From positions 682,001-746,000 of the forward strand of contig NZ_FWFU01000002.1 in assembly GCF_900172255.1 (NCBI RefSeq): 64,000 nt of DNA. Reading direction: 5' to 3'. Positions 36,109-45,869 of the stretch are shown in pieces. The position numbers and the translations under genes are program-made. The DNA is from Roseovarius halotolerans (lineage in GTDB: Bacteria > Pseudomonadota > Alphaproteobacteria > Rhodobacterales > Rhodobacteraceae). Under the pieces are notes generated by a model, which saw nothing but the letters and a program-made list of their open reading frames with translations, had not been told where the DNA came from and ran no database searches. The number at the start of each line of letters is the position of its first letter. Position 1 is the first letter of the stretch.

Positions 36109-37275
36109 TCAGCCCTTCATGCCGTCCCAGAAGCTTTTCACGGAGGAAAAGAAGCTCTTGCTCTCGGGGTTGTTGTCCTCGGAGAGAGAGTCGAATTCGC
36201 GCAGGAGCTCTTTCTGGCGGCTGGTCAGGTTCACCGGCGTTTCCACGGCCAGTTCGATGAACATGTCACCATAGCCGCCGCCACGTAGCGCAGGCATCCC
36301 CTTGTTGCGCAGTCGCATCTGGCGACCGGATTGCGACCCGCCGGGGATTTTCACCCGCGAGCGGCCACCGTCGATGGTGGGCACTTCGATGTCGCCACCA
36401 AGCGCGGCATCGGTCATCGAGACGGGCACGCGGCAGAACAGGTTGTTATCCTCACGCTCGAATATGTCGTGCTTTGCAACCTCGATGAAGATGTAGAGGT
36501 CGCCCGGAGGACCGCCGCGCATCCCGGCCTCGCCTTCGCCGGCGAGACGAATCCGGGTGCCGGTCTCGACACCGGCGGGGATGTTGACGTTCAAGGCGCG
36601 GTCTTTCTCGACGCGGCCCTGGCCATGACAGGTCTTGCAGGGGTTCTTGATGATCTGGCCCAGACCCGAACAGGTGGGACAGGTGCGTTCGACCGTGAAG
36701 AAGCCCTGTTGCGCGCGCACTTTGCCCATGCCCGAACAGGTGGGGCAGGTGGTGGGCTCGGAGCCGCCTTCGGCGCCGGTGCCGCTGCAGGCATCACAGG
36801 CAACGGATGTCGGGACGTTGATGGTTTTCTGGATGCCGGTGAAGGCGTCTTCGAGGGTGACGCGCAGGTTGTAGCGCAGATCGGAGCCGCGCGATGCGCG
36901 CTGTCGCCCGGCACCTGCACGCCCGCCGCCCATGAAATCGCCGAACAGGTCGTCGAACACATCGGAGAAGGCCGAGGCGAAATCGCCTTGACCCTGGGCA
37001 CCGCCGAAGCCGCCGCCCGGACGCGGGCCGCCACCGCCGCCCATGCCACCATCGAACGCGGCATGGCCGAACCTGTCATAGGCGGCCTTCTTTTCCGGAT
37101 CCTTCAGGACGTCATAGGCTTCGCCAGCTTCCTTGAACTGGGATTCGGCGTCGGGATTGTCCTTGTTGCGGTCGGGATGAAGCTCTTTCGCCTTGGTGCG
37201 ATAGGCTTTCTTGATTTCATCCGCCGACGCGCCCCGTGCTACGCCGAGGACTTCATAATAGTCTCGTTTGGCCAT
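36109..37275 (-). CDS. dnaJ: Chaperone DnaJ
   Basis: DnaJ stimulates the DnaK ATPase and delivers unfolded proteins to it. The 388-residue protein has the J domain with HPD ([11 protein letters not shown]), a Gly-rich segment (about 75-125), four zinc-finger repeats of CxxCxGxG type ([32 protein letters not shown]) and the C-terminal substrate-binding domains. AGGAG lies 7 bases before the ATG. It follows dnaK by 75 bases on the same strand, with a perfect hairpin between the two genes. Confidence 0.97.
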   Translation of the reverse strand: MAKRDYYEVLGVARGASADEIKKAYRTKAKELHPDRNKDNPDAESQFKEAGEAYDVLKDPEKKAAYDRFGHAAFDGGMGGGGGPRPGGGFGGAQGQGDFASAFSDVFDDLFGDFMGGGRAGAGRQRASRGSDLRYNLRVTLEDAFTGIQKTINVPTSVACDACSGTGAEGGSEPTTCPTCSGMGKVRAQQGFFTVERTCPTCSGLGQIIKNPCKTCHGQGRVEKDRALNVNIPAGVETGTRIRLAGEGEAGMRGGPPGDLYIFIEVAKHDIFEREDNNLFCRVPVSMTDAALGGDIEVPTIDGGRSRVKIPGGSQSGRQMRLRNKGMPALRGGGYGDMFIELAVETPVNLTSRQKELLREFDSLSEDNNPESKSFFSSVKSFWDGMKG

Positions 37276-37301
37276 CGGGGATCTCCTTTTGCTGGAACAC
37301 G

Positions 37302-37332
37302 CAGGGCCGGTCCAATGATAGGACCGGCCCTG
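37302..37332 (-). other. Perfect 12-base-pair hairpin between dnaK and dnaJ
   Basis: CAGGGCCGGTCC (37302-37313) and GGACCGGCCCTG (37321-37332) pair without mismatch around a seven-base loop. On the transcribed strand no T run follows, so it is unlikely to be a full terminator. Partial termination, RNA processing, or protection of the dnaK message end are the obvious options. Confidence 0.75.
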
Positions 37333-37350
37333 TTGGTCCCGTCAGGCGCG

Positions 37351-39267
37351 TTACGAGCGCTTGTCGTCGTCAAGGTCCTCGAAGTCGGCGTCGACGATGT
37401 CATCGTCACCGGCCCCGGCCTGATCGGCGGCGCTGGGTTCGCCATCGCCATCCTCGGTCTGGGCCTTGTAGATCGCCTCGCCGAGCTTCATCGCGGCCTC
37501 GGTGACGTTCTGGATGCCCGCCTTGACCTTGTCGGCGGTCACGTCGTCCTTCTCGAGGTCGTCCTTGAGGGCCGCGACGGCGAGTTCGATCGCCTCGACC
37601 GTGGTCGGATCGACCTTGTCCGAGTGCTCCTCGAGCGATTTCTCGGTCGAATGGATCAGGCTTTCGGCCTGGTTCTTCGACTCGATCAGTTCGCGGCGGG
37701 CCTTGTCGGACTCGGCGTTTTCCTCGGCTTCCTTGACCATCTTCTCGATGTCTTCGTCGGTCAGGCCGCCCGACGCCTGGATCGTGATCTTCTGTTCCTT
37801 GTTGGTGCCCTTGTCCTTGGCGGAAACAGAGACGATGCCGTTGGCGTCGATATCGAAGGTCACCTCGATCTGGGGCATGCCGCGCGGTGCGGGCGGGATG
37901 TTTTCGAGGTTGAACTGGCCGAGCAGTTTGTTGTCGGCCGCCATCTCGCGTTCACCCTGGAAGACACGGATCGTCACGGCGCTCTGGTTGTCCTCGGCGG
38001 TCGAGAAGATCTGCGACTTGTTGGTCGGGATCGTGGTGTTGCGGTCAATGAGGCGGGTGAAGACGCCGCCAAGCGTTTCGATACCAAGGGACAGCGGGGT
38101 CACGTCGAGCAGGACCACGTCCTTGACGTCGCCTTGCAGGACACCGGCCTGAATGGCGGCGCCCATTGCAACCACCTCGTCAGGGTTCACGCCCTTGTGG
38201 GGCTCCTTGCCGAAGAATTTGGTCACTTCCTCGACCACCTTGGGCATGCGGGTCATGCCGCCGACAAGGACAACCTCGTCGATCTCATCGGCCGAGATGC
38301 CGGCGTCCTTGAGGGCCGCGGCGCAGGGCTTCATCGAGGATTTGATCAGGTCGCCCACAAGGCTTTCCAGCTTGGCGCGGGTCAGTTTCATGACCATGTG
38401 CAGCGGCTGACCGTCGGAACCCATCGAGATGAAGGGCTGGTTGATCTCGGTCTGCGAGCTGCTGGACAGTTCGATCTTGGCTTTCTCGGCGGCCTCTTTC
38501 AGGCGCTGGAGGGCCATCTTGTCCTTGGTCAGGTCGACTCCGTGCTCTTTCTTGAACTCGTCGGCGAGGTAGTTGACGATCCGCATGTCGAAGTCTTCAC
38601 CGCCGAGGAACGTGTCGCCGTTGGTGGCTTTCACCTCGAACAGGCCATCGTCGATCTCGAGGATGGTCACGTCGAAGGTACCGCCGCCAAGGTCATAGAC
38701 GGCGATGGTCTGCGTTTCCTTCTTGTCGAGACCGTAGGCCAGCGCGGCGGCTGTCGGCTCGTTGATGATGCGCAGCACTTCGAGGCCGGCGATCTTGCCG
38801 GCGTCCTTGGTGGCCTGACGCTGTGCGTCGTTGAAATAGGCCGGGACGGTGATGACCGCCTGGGTCACTTCCTCTCCGAGGTAGCTCTCGGCGGTTTCCT
38901 TCATCTTGCCGAGGATGAAGGCGGAAATCTGCGAGGGGCTGTATTTTTCGCCACGGGCCTCGACCCAGGCGTCGCCGTTGCCGCCGTCGATGACGTTGAA
39001 CGGCATGTTCTTCTTGTCCTTGGCGAGATCGCTGTCGTCTACGCGGCGACCGATCAGGCGCTTGACGCCGAAGATGGTGTTCTCTGGGTTGGTCACGGCC
39101 TGGCGCTTGGCGGGCTGGCCGACAAGGCGCTCACCTTCGGTGAAGGCGACGATCGAGGGCGTCGTACGGGCGCCTTCGGAGTTTTCGATCACGCGCGCCT
39201 GACTGCCATCCATGATGGCGATGCAGCTGTTGGTGGTTCCGAGGTCAATACCAATGACTTTGGACAT
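37351..39267 (-). CDS. dnaK: Chaperone DnaK (Hsp70)
   Basis: The central Hsp70 chaperone, 638 residues. The ATPase domain begins [15 protein letters not shown] and includes [21 protein letters not shown] and the phosphate loop [15 protein letters not shown]; the substrate-binding domain and the C-terminal lid follow, ending in an acidic [15 protein letters not shown] tail. ATG 39267 is the family start; the frame is open far upstream but that part is untranslated leader. The leader contains two predicted promoters, one of heat-shock type. Confidence 0.98.
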   Translation of the reverse strand: MSKVIGIDLGTTNSCIAIMDGSQARVIENSEGARTTPSIVAFTEGERLVGQPAKRQAVTNPENTIFGVKRLIGRRVDDSDLAKDKKNMPFNVIDGGNGDAWVEARGEKYSPSQISAFILGKMKETAESYLGEEVTQAVITVPAYFNDAQRQATKDAGKIAGLEVLRIINEPTAAALAYGLDKKETQTIAVYDLGGGTFDVTILEIDDGLFEVKATNGDTFLGGEDFDMRIVNYLADEFKKEHGVDLTKDKMALQRLKEAAEKAKIELSSSSQTEINQPFISMGSDGQPLHMVMKLTRAKLESLVGDLIKSSMKPCAAALKDAGISADEIDEVVLVGGMTRMPKVVEEVTKFFGKEPHKGVNPDEVVAMGAAIQAGVLQGDVKDVVLLDVTPLSLGIETLGGVFTRLIDRNTTIPTNKSQIFSTAEDNQSAVTIRVFQGEREMAADNKLLGQFNLENIPPAPRGMPQIEVTFDIDANGIVSVSAKDKGTNKEQKITIQASGGLTDEDIEKMVKEAEENAESDKARRELIESKNQAESLIHSTEKSLEEHSDKVDPTTVEAIELAVAALKDDLEKDDVTADKVKAGIQNVTEAAMKLGEAIYKAQTEDGDGEPSAADQAGAGDDDIVDADFEDLDDDKRS

Positions 39268-39380
39268 GTTGTTCGATCCCTTCTTTATTAAGGCGATGTT
39301 CCGGACGCCCGACCCGTTCTGGCACCGGGCCTCCGATCTGGGAGCGGGCCACGACCTGCCGTGGGTCCGCGCTTTGCGGG

Positions 39381-39409
39381 TATATAGGCAGGCGGAACTG
39401 ACCCTGCAA
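39381..39409 (-). promoter_or_regulatory. Predicted sigma-70-type promoter for dnaK
   Basis: Reading leftwards, TTGCAG (39409-39404) and TATATA (39386-39381) are 17 bases apart, 114 bases before the dnaK start. It would give basal expression. Confidence 0.55.
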
Positions 39410-39426
39410 GCGGGCTGGAGGGCTGG

Positions 39427-39453
39427 AAATCGGGATTCTGCGCTTAATTCAAG
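39427..39453 (-). promoter_or_regulatory. Predicted RpoH (sigma-32) heat-shock promoter for dnaK
   Basis: Reading leftwards, CTTGAA (39453-39448) is followed after 12 bases by TCCCGATTT (39435-39427), close to the RpoH pattern CTTGAA/CCCCATNT. It lies upstream of the sigma-70-type promoter for the same gene. Confidence 0.55.
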
Positions 39454-39480
39454 GGAAGGGCTGTCTGAGAAAGGTGCAAC

Positions 39481-40089
39481 ATGACGGAACCGACGCTGAA
39501 GGTGAGGGGTGTGGAGGTCTACAAGGGGGCGCTCGACGGGGCCAGGCAGGACGCATTGGTCGCGGCGTTGCGGGAGGTGGTGCGCCAGGCGCCGCTGTTT
39601 TCGCCGATGACACCCTATGGCAAGGCAATGACCGTGCGCATGACATCGGCGGGGCGATATGGGTGGTATGCCGACCGCAAGGGATACCGCTATGAGCGGC
39701 GGCACCCGGACGGGCAGGCGTGGCCGCCGATCCCCGAGGAGGTGCTGGAGATCTGGCGTGACCTGGTGGGGCGCGAGCGGCTGCCGGATTGCTGTCTTGT
39801 GAATGTCTATCGTGACGGGGCAAGGATGGGCATGCACCAGGATCGCGACGAGGCCGATTTCGGCTGGCCGGTGCTGTCGGTGTCGCTGGGAGATTCGGCG
39901 CTGTTCCGGATCGGGAACACCACGCGGGGCGGCAAGACCGAATCGCTGTGGCTGGAATCAGGCGACGTGGTGGTGATGGGGGGCGAGGCGCGGCTGGTCT
40001 ACCACGGGATCGACCGGATCAGGCCGGGTTCCTCGACGCTGTTGGAGGGCGGCGGGCGGATCAACCTGACGCTGAGGGTGGTGGATTGA
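39481..40089 (+). CDS. alkB: AlkB-type Fe(II)/2-oxoglutarate dioxygenase
   Basis: AlkB-family enzymes remove alkyl groups from damaged nucleic acid bases by oxidation. The 202-residue protein has the iron-binding HxD in MGMHQDRDE, the distal His in VYHGIDRI and the 2-oxoglutarate-binding arginines in [25 protein letters not shown] is the substrate lid region. Length and motifs match the DNA-repair branch (E. coli AlkB-like) more than the short ALKBH-like proteins. It is divergent from dnaK, sharing a 213-base upstream region, and converges on an ABC permease gene. Confidence 0.92.
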   Translation: MTEPTLKVRGVEVYKGALDGARQDALVAALREVVRQAPLFSPMTPYGKAMTVRMTSAGRYGWYADRKGYRYERRHPDGQAWPPIPEEVLEIWRDLVGRERLPDCCLVNVYRDGARMGMHQDRDEADFGWPVLSVSLGDSALFRIGNTTRGGKTESLWLESGDVVVMGGEARLVYHGIDRIRPGSSTLLEGGGRINLTLRVVD

Positions 40090-40095
40090 GCGCGA

Positions 40096-40917
40096 TCAGC
40101 GGCGGGCGTTCCAGCTTTTGGAGGCGTATTGGCGGGTGTAAAACTCGCCCATCATGCCGATGACCAGAAGAACCACGGCGACAGTGATGGGATACTGAAG
40201 CGACGAATTGCGCGGGAAGTAATTGATGAAGGTGAAACCGCGGCACTGGTCGATGGCGTGAAAAAGCGGGTTCCAGTCGAACATCGAGAGCATGAAGGGT
40301 GGCAGCGAATTGGCGACGAACATCTTGCCCGAGGCGATCATGTTGGCGCGCTGGTAGATGGTGGTGAAGATCGTCACGAAACCGGGCGCCCAAGGTTTGA
40401 CCGCCAGCAGCACCAGCCCGACCGACACACCCGTGAACCACGCCAGAAGCAGCATGGAGAACGCCGCGATCGGCTGGTCCACCTCGAACGGAGTGAAGGC
40501 GACATGATAGACGAACAGGATTACGAGCATCGACAGCACCTGGATATAGAGCGAGCCGAGCGCCGCCGAAGCCACCGATATGACCGTGTTCATCGGCGCG
40601 TGCTGCATCATCGGGGAAGATGGACCCTCGGCCCCGACGACGGCGCCAAGCGCCTTGATGTGGGTCAGGAACAGGAAGATCCCGGTCATCATGTAAAGCA
40701 GGAAGTCGCCACGCAGGCGGGCGCTGCGCAGGCCGAGAACCGAGAACATGAGGTAGAAGGCGAGAACGAATATGACCGCTGTAAGGATGTTGTTGAACAG
40801 CGCCATGAACGCATTGCCATGTGACTTGCGAACCGACCGGACAACCGAATGATATATCAGTTCCGCAATCGCGAAGGCAGATTGCAGCCCACTTCTGGGA
40901 GTGACTTTGTGAAACAT
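40096..40917 (-). CDS. Capsule-type ABC transporter permease (KpsM/ABC-2 family)
   Basis: A 273-residue membrane protein with about six hydrophobic helices, in the pattern of KpsM/Wzm permeases that export capsular or O-antigen polysaccharide. The segment GSLYIQVLSML and the late FDWNPLFHAIDQCRGFTF (the conserved NP-LFH region of such permeases) support the call. The partner ATPase is not in the window; the upstream side (minus strand) leads into the cysQ promoter region, so its operon mates are not visible. It stands at the left end of the glycan block and would export that glycan if the two are linked. Confidence 0.83.
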   Translation of the reverse strand: MFHKVTPRSGLQSAFAIAELIYHSVVRSVRKSHGNAFMALFNNILTAVIFVLAFYLMFSVLGLRSARLRGDFLLYMMTGIFLFLTHIKALGAVVGAEGPSSPMMQHAPMNTVISVASAALGSLYIQVLSMLVILFVYHVAFTPFEVDQPIAAFSMLLLAWFTGVSVGLVLLAVKPWAPGFVTIFTTIYQRANMIASGKMFVANSLPPFMLSMFDWNPLFHAIDQCRGFTFINYFPRNSSLQYPITVAVVLLVIGMMGEFYTRQYASKSWNARR

Positions 40918-41053
40918 TTAACCGCCGCTGACTGCCTGTTGAATACTTGCACGGATTTCTTGCTGTCCGGTTAGCGGCGTATCATAAGGGGCTGCAAGCA
41001 TTCGATCAACAGGCGGTGAACATGCCGCAGCACAAGCAGGCAGGAGTATCACA

Positions 41054-41851
41054 TTGAATCACGAGAGACTTGTCGGGGTCATGCGGCAACTGGCCCTGGA
41101 AGCGGGCGACCGGATCATGGATATCTATAACGCCGATGATTTCGACGTGAAGGTGAAATCCGATGACAGCCCCGTCACCGAGGCCGACGAGGCGGCTGAC
41201 GCGCTGATCTCGGCGGGGTTGCGCGCGGCGTTTCCCGACATGCCGCTGGTGACCGAAGAGCAGGCGGAATCACATGGGCAGAGCGTCGATACCTTCCTGA
41301 TTGTCGATCCGCTGGACGGCACCAAGGAATTCATCAACCGTCGCGGCGATTTCACCGTGAATATCGCCTATGTCGAGAACGGCGTGCCGGTTCGTGGTGT
41401 GGTTTACGCACCGGCGCGTGAGCGCATGTTCTTTACGCAGGCTGATGGGGCTTCGGTCGAGGAAGAGGGGCCTTTCGACAGGGAGGTCGTCGGCGCGCTG
41501 AATCCGATCCGGGTATCGGAACCGGATAACGCGGCGCTGATGGTGGTGGCCAGTAAATCGCACCGCGATCAGGCCACTGACGATTATATCGGCAAATACG
41601 GCGTCAAGGACATGACCAGCGCGGGATCGTCTCTGAAGTTCTGTCTTGTGGCGACGGGCGAGGCCGATCTTTATCCGCGCCTTGGGCGCACGATGGAGTG
41701 GGATACCGCCGCCGGGCAGGCCGTGTTGCATGGTGCCGGCGGGCAGGTGGTGCGCTTCGACGACCACACGCCGCTGCGCTATGGCAAGGACGGATTCGCC
41801 AATCCGTTCTTCATCGCCTTTGCACCGGGCGTTAATCTGAAGGGCGCATGA
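41054..41851 (+). CDS. cysQ: 3'(2'),5'-bisphosphate nucleotidase (PAP phosphatase)
   Basis: CysQ hydrolyses 3'-phosphoadenosine-5'-phosphate (PAP), the by-product of PAPS-dependent sulfotransferases and PAPS reductase, to AMP. The 265-residue protein shows the lithium-sensitive phosphatase signatures VTEADEAAD, IVDPLDGTKEFI (metal-binding DPLDGT) and TMEWDTAAGQAVL. It starts at TTG 41054, with AGGAG 7 bases upstream. It overlaps the next gene by four bases. Its position at the head of a glycan cluster that ends with a sulfotransferase suggests that it clears PAP from sulfation of the glycan; that link is inference. Confidence 0.92.
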   Translation: MNHERLVGVMRQLALEAGDRIMDIYNADDFDVKVKSDDSPVTEADEAADALISAGLRAAFPDMPLVTEEQAESHGQSVDTFLIVDPLDGTKEFINRRGDFTVNIAYVENGVPVRGVVYAPARERMFFTQADGASVEEEGPFDREVVGALNPIRVSEPDNAALMVVASKSHRDQATDDYIGKYGVKDMTSAGSSLKFCLVATGEADLYPRLGRTMEWDTAAGQAVLHGAGGQVVRFDDHTPLRYGKDGFANPFFIAFAPGVNLKGA

Positions 41852-42651
41852 TGTCTGTTCTTGTCGTTATCCCGGCGCGATACGCCTCGAGCCGTTACCC
41901 CGGAAAGCCATTGGTGGAACTGACCGGCGCCACGGGGATCAGCAAGAGCCTGATCCAGAGAAGCTGGGAAGCCGCGCTGAGGGTGGCGGGCGATGTGCGG
42001 GTCGTGGTGGCGACGGATGACGAACGCATCCGGCAGGCGGCCGAAGGCTTTGGCGCAGACGTGGTGATGACGTCCGAAACCTGCCGGAACGGCACCGAAC
42101 GCTGCGCCGAGGCCCATGAGGCGCTGGGCGGCGAATACGAGATCGTCGTGAACCTGCAGGGTGATGCACCGCTGACCCCGCATTGGTTCGTCGAGGCACT
42201 GATCGCGCAATTGGCCGACGATCCCGACGCAAGCATGGCGACACCGGTGTTGCGCTGCGACGGTAGGGCGCTGAACGGATTCCTTGAGGACCGTCGCGCG
42301 GGACGAGTGGGCGGAACGACGGCGGTGTTCGATGCCCGCCGGCACGCGCTTTATTTTTCCAAGGAGGTGATTCCCTTTTCCGCGGTCACTTATGGCGACG
42401 AAGACCCGACGCCGGTGTTCCACCATGTCGGGGTCTACGCCTATCGGCCGGCGGCGCTCTCGGCCTATCCGGGCTGGCCGGAAGGAGAGTTGGAGCGGCT
42501 TGAGGGGCTGGAACAGCTTCGGTTCCTGGAGAACGGCCACGCCGTGCGCTGTGTCGAGGTCGAATCGCGTGGGAGGCAGTTCTGGGAATTGAATAATCCG
42601 GAAGATGTCTTGCGGATCGAAACGATGATGAGTCAAATGAAAGCGGAATGA
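41848..42651 (+). CDS. CMP-Kdo synthetase-like cytidylyltransferase
   Basis: A 267-residue sugar-nucleotide enzyme related to 3-deoxy-manno-octulosonate cytidylyltransferase (KdsB/KpsU). Conserved blocks are VIPARYASSRYPGKPLVE, VVVATDDERI, RNGTERCAEA, the metal-binding VNLQGDAPL and the HHVGVYAYR segment. CMP-Kdo is used for lipid A inner core and, in ABC-dependent capsules, for the Kdo linker on which the polymer is built. Because it lies in the glycan block with a KpsM-like permease, a capsule-dedicated (KpsU-type) role is plausible; a second housekeeping kdsB elsewhere would support this. Translation is coupled to cysQ (ATGATG/TGA overlap). Confidence 0.83.
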   Translation: MMSVLVVIPARYASSRYPGKPLVELTGATGISKSLIQRSWEAALRVAGDVRVVVATDDERIRQAAEGFGADVVMTSETCRNGTERCAEAHEALGGEYEIVVNLQGDAPLTPHWFVEALIAQLADDPDASMATPVLRCDGRALNGFLEDRRAGRVGGTTAVFDARRHALYFSKEVIPFSAVTYGDEDPTPVFHHVGVYAYRPAALSAYPGWPEGELERLEGLEQLRFLENGHAVRCVEVESRGRQFWELNNPEDVLRIETMMSQMKAE

Positions 42652-42782
42652 GTGTTTTTTGGCCTGATGTTGCGATTGTCGCAGCGAGGCCCAGAAATCT
42701 TCATATTTGGACATTAATCAATGCATTGGGTTCCTGAGTGGCTTATAGATCGGCCACGTTGGGTAAACAGTCGGGAGCAGTC

Positions 42783-43676
42783 ATGAAGAAGAAAGTAACA
42801 AAAGCAATTTTTCCGGTTGCTGGGCTTGGCACACGATTTTTGCCTGCGACGAAATCGGTCCCCAAGGAGATCATGACCCTGGTCGACCGTCCGCTGGTCC
42901 AATATGCGATCGACGAGGCGCGCGCGGCCGGCATCAAGGATTTCATCTTTGTCACCTCGCGTGGCAAAGGTGCGCTGGAGGATTATTTCGATCTTGCACC
43001 GCAGCTCGAACAGGAGCTGCGCCGCAAGGGCAAGGACGATCTTCTGCAACTGCTGAAAAGCACCAACATGGATAGTGGGCAGATCGCCTATGTTCGCCAG
43101 CACAAGCCGCTTGGGCTGGGCCATGCGGTATGGTGCGCACGCCACCTAATCGCGAACGAGCCTTTCGCCGTGATCCTGCCCGATGACGTGATCGCCGCCG
43201 ACAAGCCGTGCCTGTCGCAGATGGTCGAGGCGTTCGAGGAGACCCAGGGCAATATCGTCGCCGCGATGGAAGTGCCCGACGTGCAGGCCTCGTCCTATGG
43301 TGTTCTGGATATCAAGGAAGACATGGGGCGCATCGTGTCGACCAAGGGGATGGTCGAGAAGCCGAAGCTGGGCGAGGCGCCGTCGAACCTGGCGGTGATC
43401 GGGCGCTATATCCTGACGCCGACGGTTCTCAAGATGCTCAACAAGAAGCGGACCGGCGCGGGGGGCGAGATTCAGCTGACCGACGCGATCGCCGATGCAC
43501 GGGATGCCGGCGAAGAGGTTTACGGATACCGTTTTGACGGGCAGCGCTATGACTGTGGTTCCAAATCCGGTTTCCTGCAGGCGACCGTCGCCTTTGCGCT
43601 GGCGCGTGAGGATCTGCGCGACGATCTGCGGGCCTTTCTCAGCGATATCATGTATTCCGAGAAGGCAGCGCAGTAA
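42783..43676 (+). CDS. galU: UTP-glucose-1-phosphate uridylyltransferase
   Basis: Makes UDP-glucose from UTP and glucose-1-phosphate, the donor for many surface glycans. The 297-residue protein has the nucleotide loop FPVAGLGTRFLPATKSVPKEI, the EKP motif in GMVEKPKL, and GGEIQLTDAI, all typical of GalU. ATG 42783 with GGGAG upstream gives the normal N-terminus MKKKVTKAIFP. There are 131 bases between it and the preceding gene, enough for its own promoter. galE follows after 18 bases, so UDP-glucose and UDP-galactose are probably supplied together. Confidence 0.95.
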   Translation: MKKKVTKAIFPVAGLGTRFLPATKSVPKEIMTLVDRPLVQYAIDEARAAGIKDFIFVTSRGKGALEDYFDLAPQLEQELRRKGKDDLLQLLKSTNMDSGQIAYVRQHKPLGLGHAVWCARHLIANEPFAVILPDDVIAADKPCLSQMVEAFEETQGNIVAAMEVPDVQASSYGVLDIKEDMGRIVSTKGMVEKPKLGEAPSNLAVIGRYILTPTVLKMLNKKRTGAGGEIQLTDAIADARDAGEEVYGYRFDGQRYDCGSKSGFLQATVAFALAREDLRDDLRAFLSDIMYSEKAAQ

Positions 43677-43694
43677 TCTCGCGGAGGGTCGGGT

Positions 43695-44678
43695 TTGACC
43701 AATATCCTTGTCACGGGGGGCGCCGGGTATATCGGCTCTCATGCCTGCAAGGCGTTGAAGGGCGCGGGCTATACGCCGGTGACCTACGACAATCTCAGCA
43801 CGGGCTGGGAGGACGCGGTGCAGTTCGGTCCGTTCGAGAAGGGCGACCTGAATGACCGCGAGCGGCTGGACCAGATATTTGCCGCCTACCAGCCCGCAGC
43901 CATCCTGCATTTTGCCGCGTTGAGCCAGGTCGGCGAGAGCATGCGCGAGCCGGGGCTTTACTGGCATAACAATGTCGCCGGCTCGCTGACGCTGTTTCAG
44001 GCGGCGGTGGAGGCGGGTTGTCTTGACGTGGTGTTCTCGTCCACCTGCGCGACCTATGGCGATCAGGATAACGTGGTGCTGGATGAATCGAGCGCACGTC
44101 ACCCGATCAATGCCTATGGTTCAAGCAAGCGCGCGGTCGAGGACATCCTGCGCGATTTCGAGGCAGCCTATGGGCTGCGCCACGTTATCTTCCGCTATTT
44201 CAACGTGGCCGGTGCCGATCCCGAGGCCGAGGTGGGCGAGTTCCACCAGCCCGAGACGCATCTCGTGCCGCTGATTCTCGATGCGATTGACGGCAAGCGC
44301 GATGCGCTGACCATTTTCGGGACCGATTACGAGACACCGGACGGCACCTGCATCCGCGACTACGTGCATGTGATGGACCTGGTGGATGCGCATCTTCAGG
44401 GTCTGAAGTGGCTGGAAGAGGGCAAGGAAAGCCGCGCGTTCAACCTTGGGACCGGCAGCGGGTTTTCGGTGCGCGAGGTCATCGATCGCGCCGCCGCGAT
44501 GACCGGTCGCGAAGTGCCGACCATCGAGGGGCTGCGGCGGCCGGGCGATTGCACCAAGCTGGTGTCGGGATCGACGCGCGCGGTTTCGGAACTGGGCTGG
44601 AGCCCTGCGCGATCGACGCTGGAACAGATGATCGGCGATGCCTGGCGATGGCATCAAACTGGACATTACGCCAAATAA
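43695..44678 (+). CDS. galE: UDP-glucose 4-epimerase
   Basis: Interconverts UDP-glucose and UDP-galactose with tightly bound NAD. The 327-residue short-chain dehydrogenase-like protein has the Rossmann loop GGAGYIGSH, the catalytic Ser-Thr in SSTCATYG, the YxxxK motif (YGSSKRAVE), and FRYFNVAGADP. Start is TTG 43695, with GGAGGG about 10 bases upstream; no in-frame ATG gives the full nucleotide loop. It follows galU closely and supplies galactosyl units for the glycosyltransferases downstream. Confidence 0.94.
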   Translation: MTNILVTGGAGYIGSHACKALKGAGYTPVTYDNLSTGWEDAVQFGPFEKGDLNDRERLDQIFAAYQPAAILHFAALSQVGESMREPGLYWHNNVAGSLTLFQAAVEAGCLDVVFSSTCATYGDQDNVVLDESSARHPINAYGSSKRAVEDILRDFEAAYGLRHVIFRYFNVAGADPEAEVGEFHQPETHLVPLILDAIDGKRDALTIFGTDYETPDGTCIRDYVHVMDLVDAHLQGLKWLEEGKESRAFNLGTGSGFSVREVIDRAAAMTGREVPTIEGLRRPGDCTKLVSGSTRAVSELGWSPARSTLEQMIGDAWRWHQTGHYAK

Positions 44679-44720
44679 AGCCGATTCTCCGGGTGTTTAG
44701 CACAGGTCAGGCAAAGCTGT

Positions 44721-45743
44721 ATGGGGTTGCTCAGGGATGCAGGTATCGCCTATCGGCTGCGATGGAAGCGGCGCAGGCTGCTGTATCGTGCGCTGCGCAA
44801 GCGCCATCAGCTGACGTCGGTTGCCGATCGGACGGGCCAGATTGCCCCCGGTGCGATCCTTGCGGCGGCGACCATGCGCAACGAGATGGTTCGGCTTCCG
44901 CATTTCCTCAATCATCACCGGCGGTTGGGGGTCGATCATTTTCTGATCGTCGACAATGACAGCGATGACGGCACGCAGGAGTATCTGGCGGCGCAGAGTG
45001 ACGTTTCGCTTTGGTCGACAGGGCAGAGTTACAAGCTGTCGCGCTTTGGCATGGACTGGCTGACATGGCTGCAGATCCGTCACGCGCATGGCCATTGGTG
45101 CCTGACGCTGGATGCCGACGAGACCTTTATCTATCCGCATCACGACACCCGCTCGCTGCGTGCGTTGTGCGAATGGCTGGAGACCAATGACCGGCAGTCC
45201 TTTGGCGCGTTGATGCTGGACATGTATCCCAAGGGGCCGCTGAAGGCGCAGACGTATCGGCCCGGAGACGATCCGTTTCAACAGCTGTGCTGGTTCGATG
45301 GCGGCAATTACGTGATGCAAAAGAAGCCGGACCTTCAGAACCTTTGGGTGCAGGGCGGGGTGCGCGCGCGGTTCTTCTTTGCCGATCGCCCGCAGCAGGC
45401 GCCGACATTGAGCAAGACCCCTCTTGTCAAATGGAACCGACGTTTCGCCTATGTCAGCTCGACCCATTCGCTACTGCCTCGGCGTCTCAACAGGGTTTAC
45501 TGCGAGGAGGGCGGCGAGATTCTGTCGGGTGTGTTGCTGCATAGCAAGTTCCTTGATGTGGTCGTCGAGAAATCCGCCGAGGAGAAGGAGCGGCGCGAAC
45601 ATTTCGCCAATAGCGATCTATATGAGAGCTACTATGACGGGCTGATCGCCAACCCGGACTTCTGGTGCGAGGGCTCGACAAAGTTCGTCAGTTGGCGCCA
45701 GCTCGAGGCGATGGGGCTGATGTCCAGGGGAGGATGGGTTTAG
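44721..45743 (+). CDS. Glycosyltransferase, family-2-like (paralogue 1)
   Basis: A 340-residue glycosyltransferase of the group that starts with an ATMRNE-type motif (residues about 50-55) and has VDNDSDDGTQEYL and the metal-binding TLDADETFIYP. These features fit the GT2_4/GT92-like fold common in Roseobacter surface-glycan loci. No membrane helix is seen, so it should act in the cytoplasm or peripherally at the membrane. It closely resembles the protein encoded at 45870 over its whole length, including the C-terminal WRQLEAMGLMS, so the two arose by duplication. Donor and acceptor are unknown; UDP-Gal or UDP-Glc are reasonable guesses given galU and galE upstream. Confidence 0.83.
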   Translation: MGLLRDAGIAYRLRWKRRRLLYRALRKRHQLTSVADRTGQIAPGAILAAATMRNEMVRLPHFLNHHRRLGVDHFLIVDNDSDDGTQEYLAAQSDVSLWSTGQSYKLSRFGMDWLTWLQIRHAHGHWCLTLDADETFIYPHHDTRSLRALCEWLETNDRQSFGALMLDMYPKGPLKAQTYRPGDDPFQQLCWFDGGNYVMQKKPDLQNLWVQGGVRARFFFADRPQQAPTLSKTPLVKWNRRFAYVSSTHSLLPRRLNRVYCEEGGEILSGVLLHSKFLDVVVEKSAEEKERREHFANSDLYESYYDGLIANPDFWCEGSTKFVSWRQLEAMGLMSRGGWV

Positions 45744-45869
45744 GATTGACCGCAAGCATGAAGCGGGAAAGAACGGCACAGGTTTATTTTCGGTCTGGAA
45801 AAAGAGTATGTTAAGCCACGATCGGCTAGTTTACGCCGCAAATATAAGAGAACAGCAGAGAGGCACGGC

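Noticed and set aside
36331-39291. 986-codon open frame on the plus strand opposite dnaJ and dnaK
   Set aside because: It is the antisense frame of two certain genes. High third-position GC keeps such frames open, and its translation has low-complexity Asp/His/Leu/Gly content with no known motif.
40918-41053. JUMPstart/ops element upstream of the glycan genes
   Set aside because: The conserved GGCGGTAG core was looked for and not found in the gap between the permease and cysQ.
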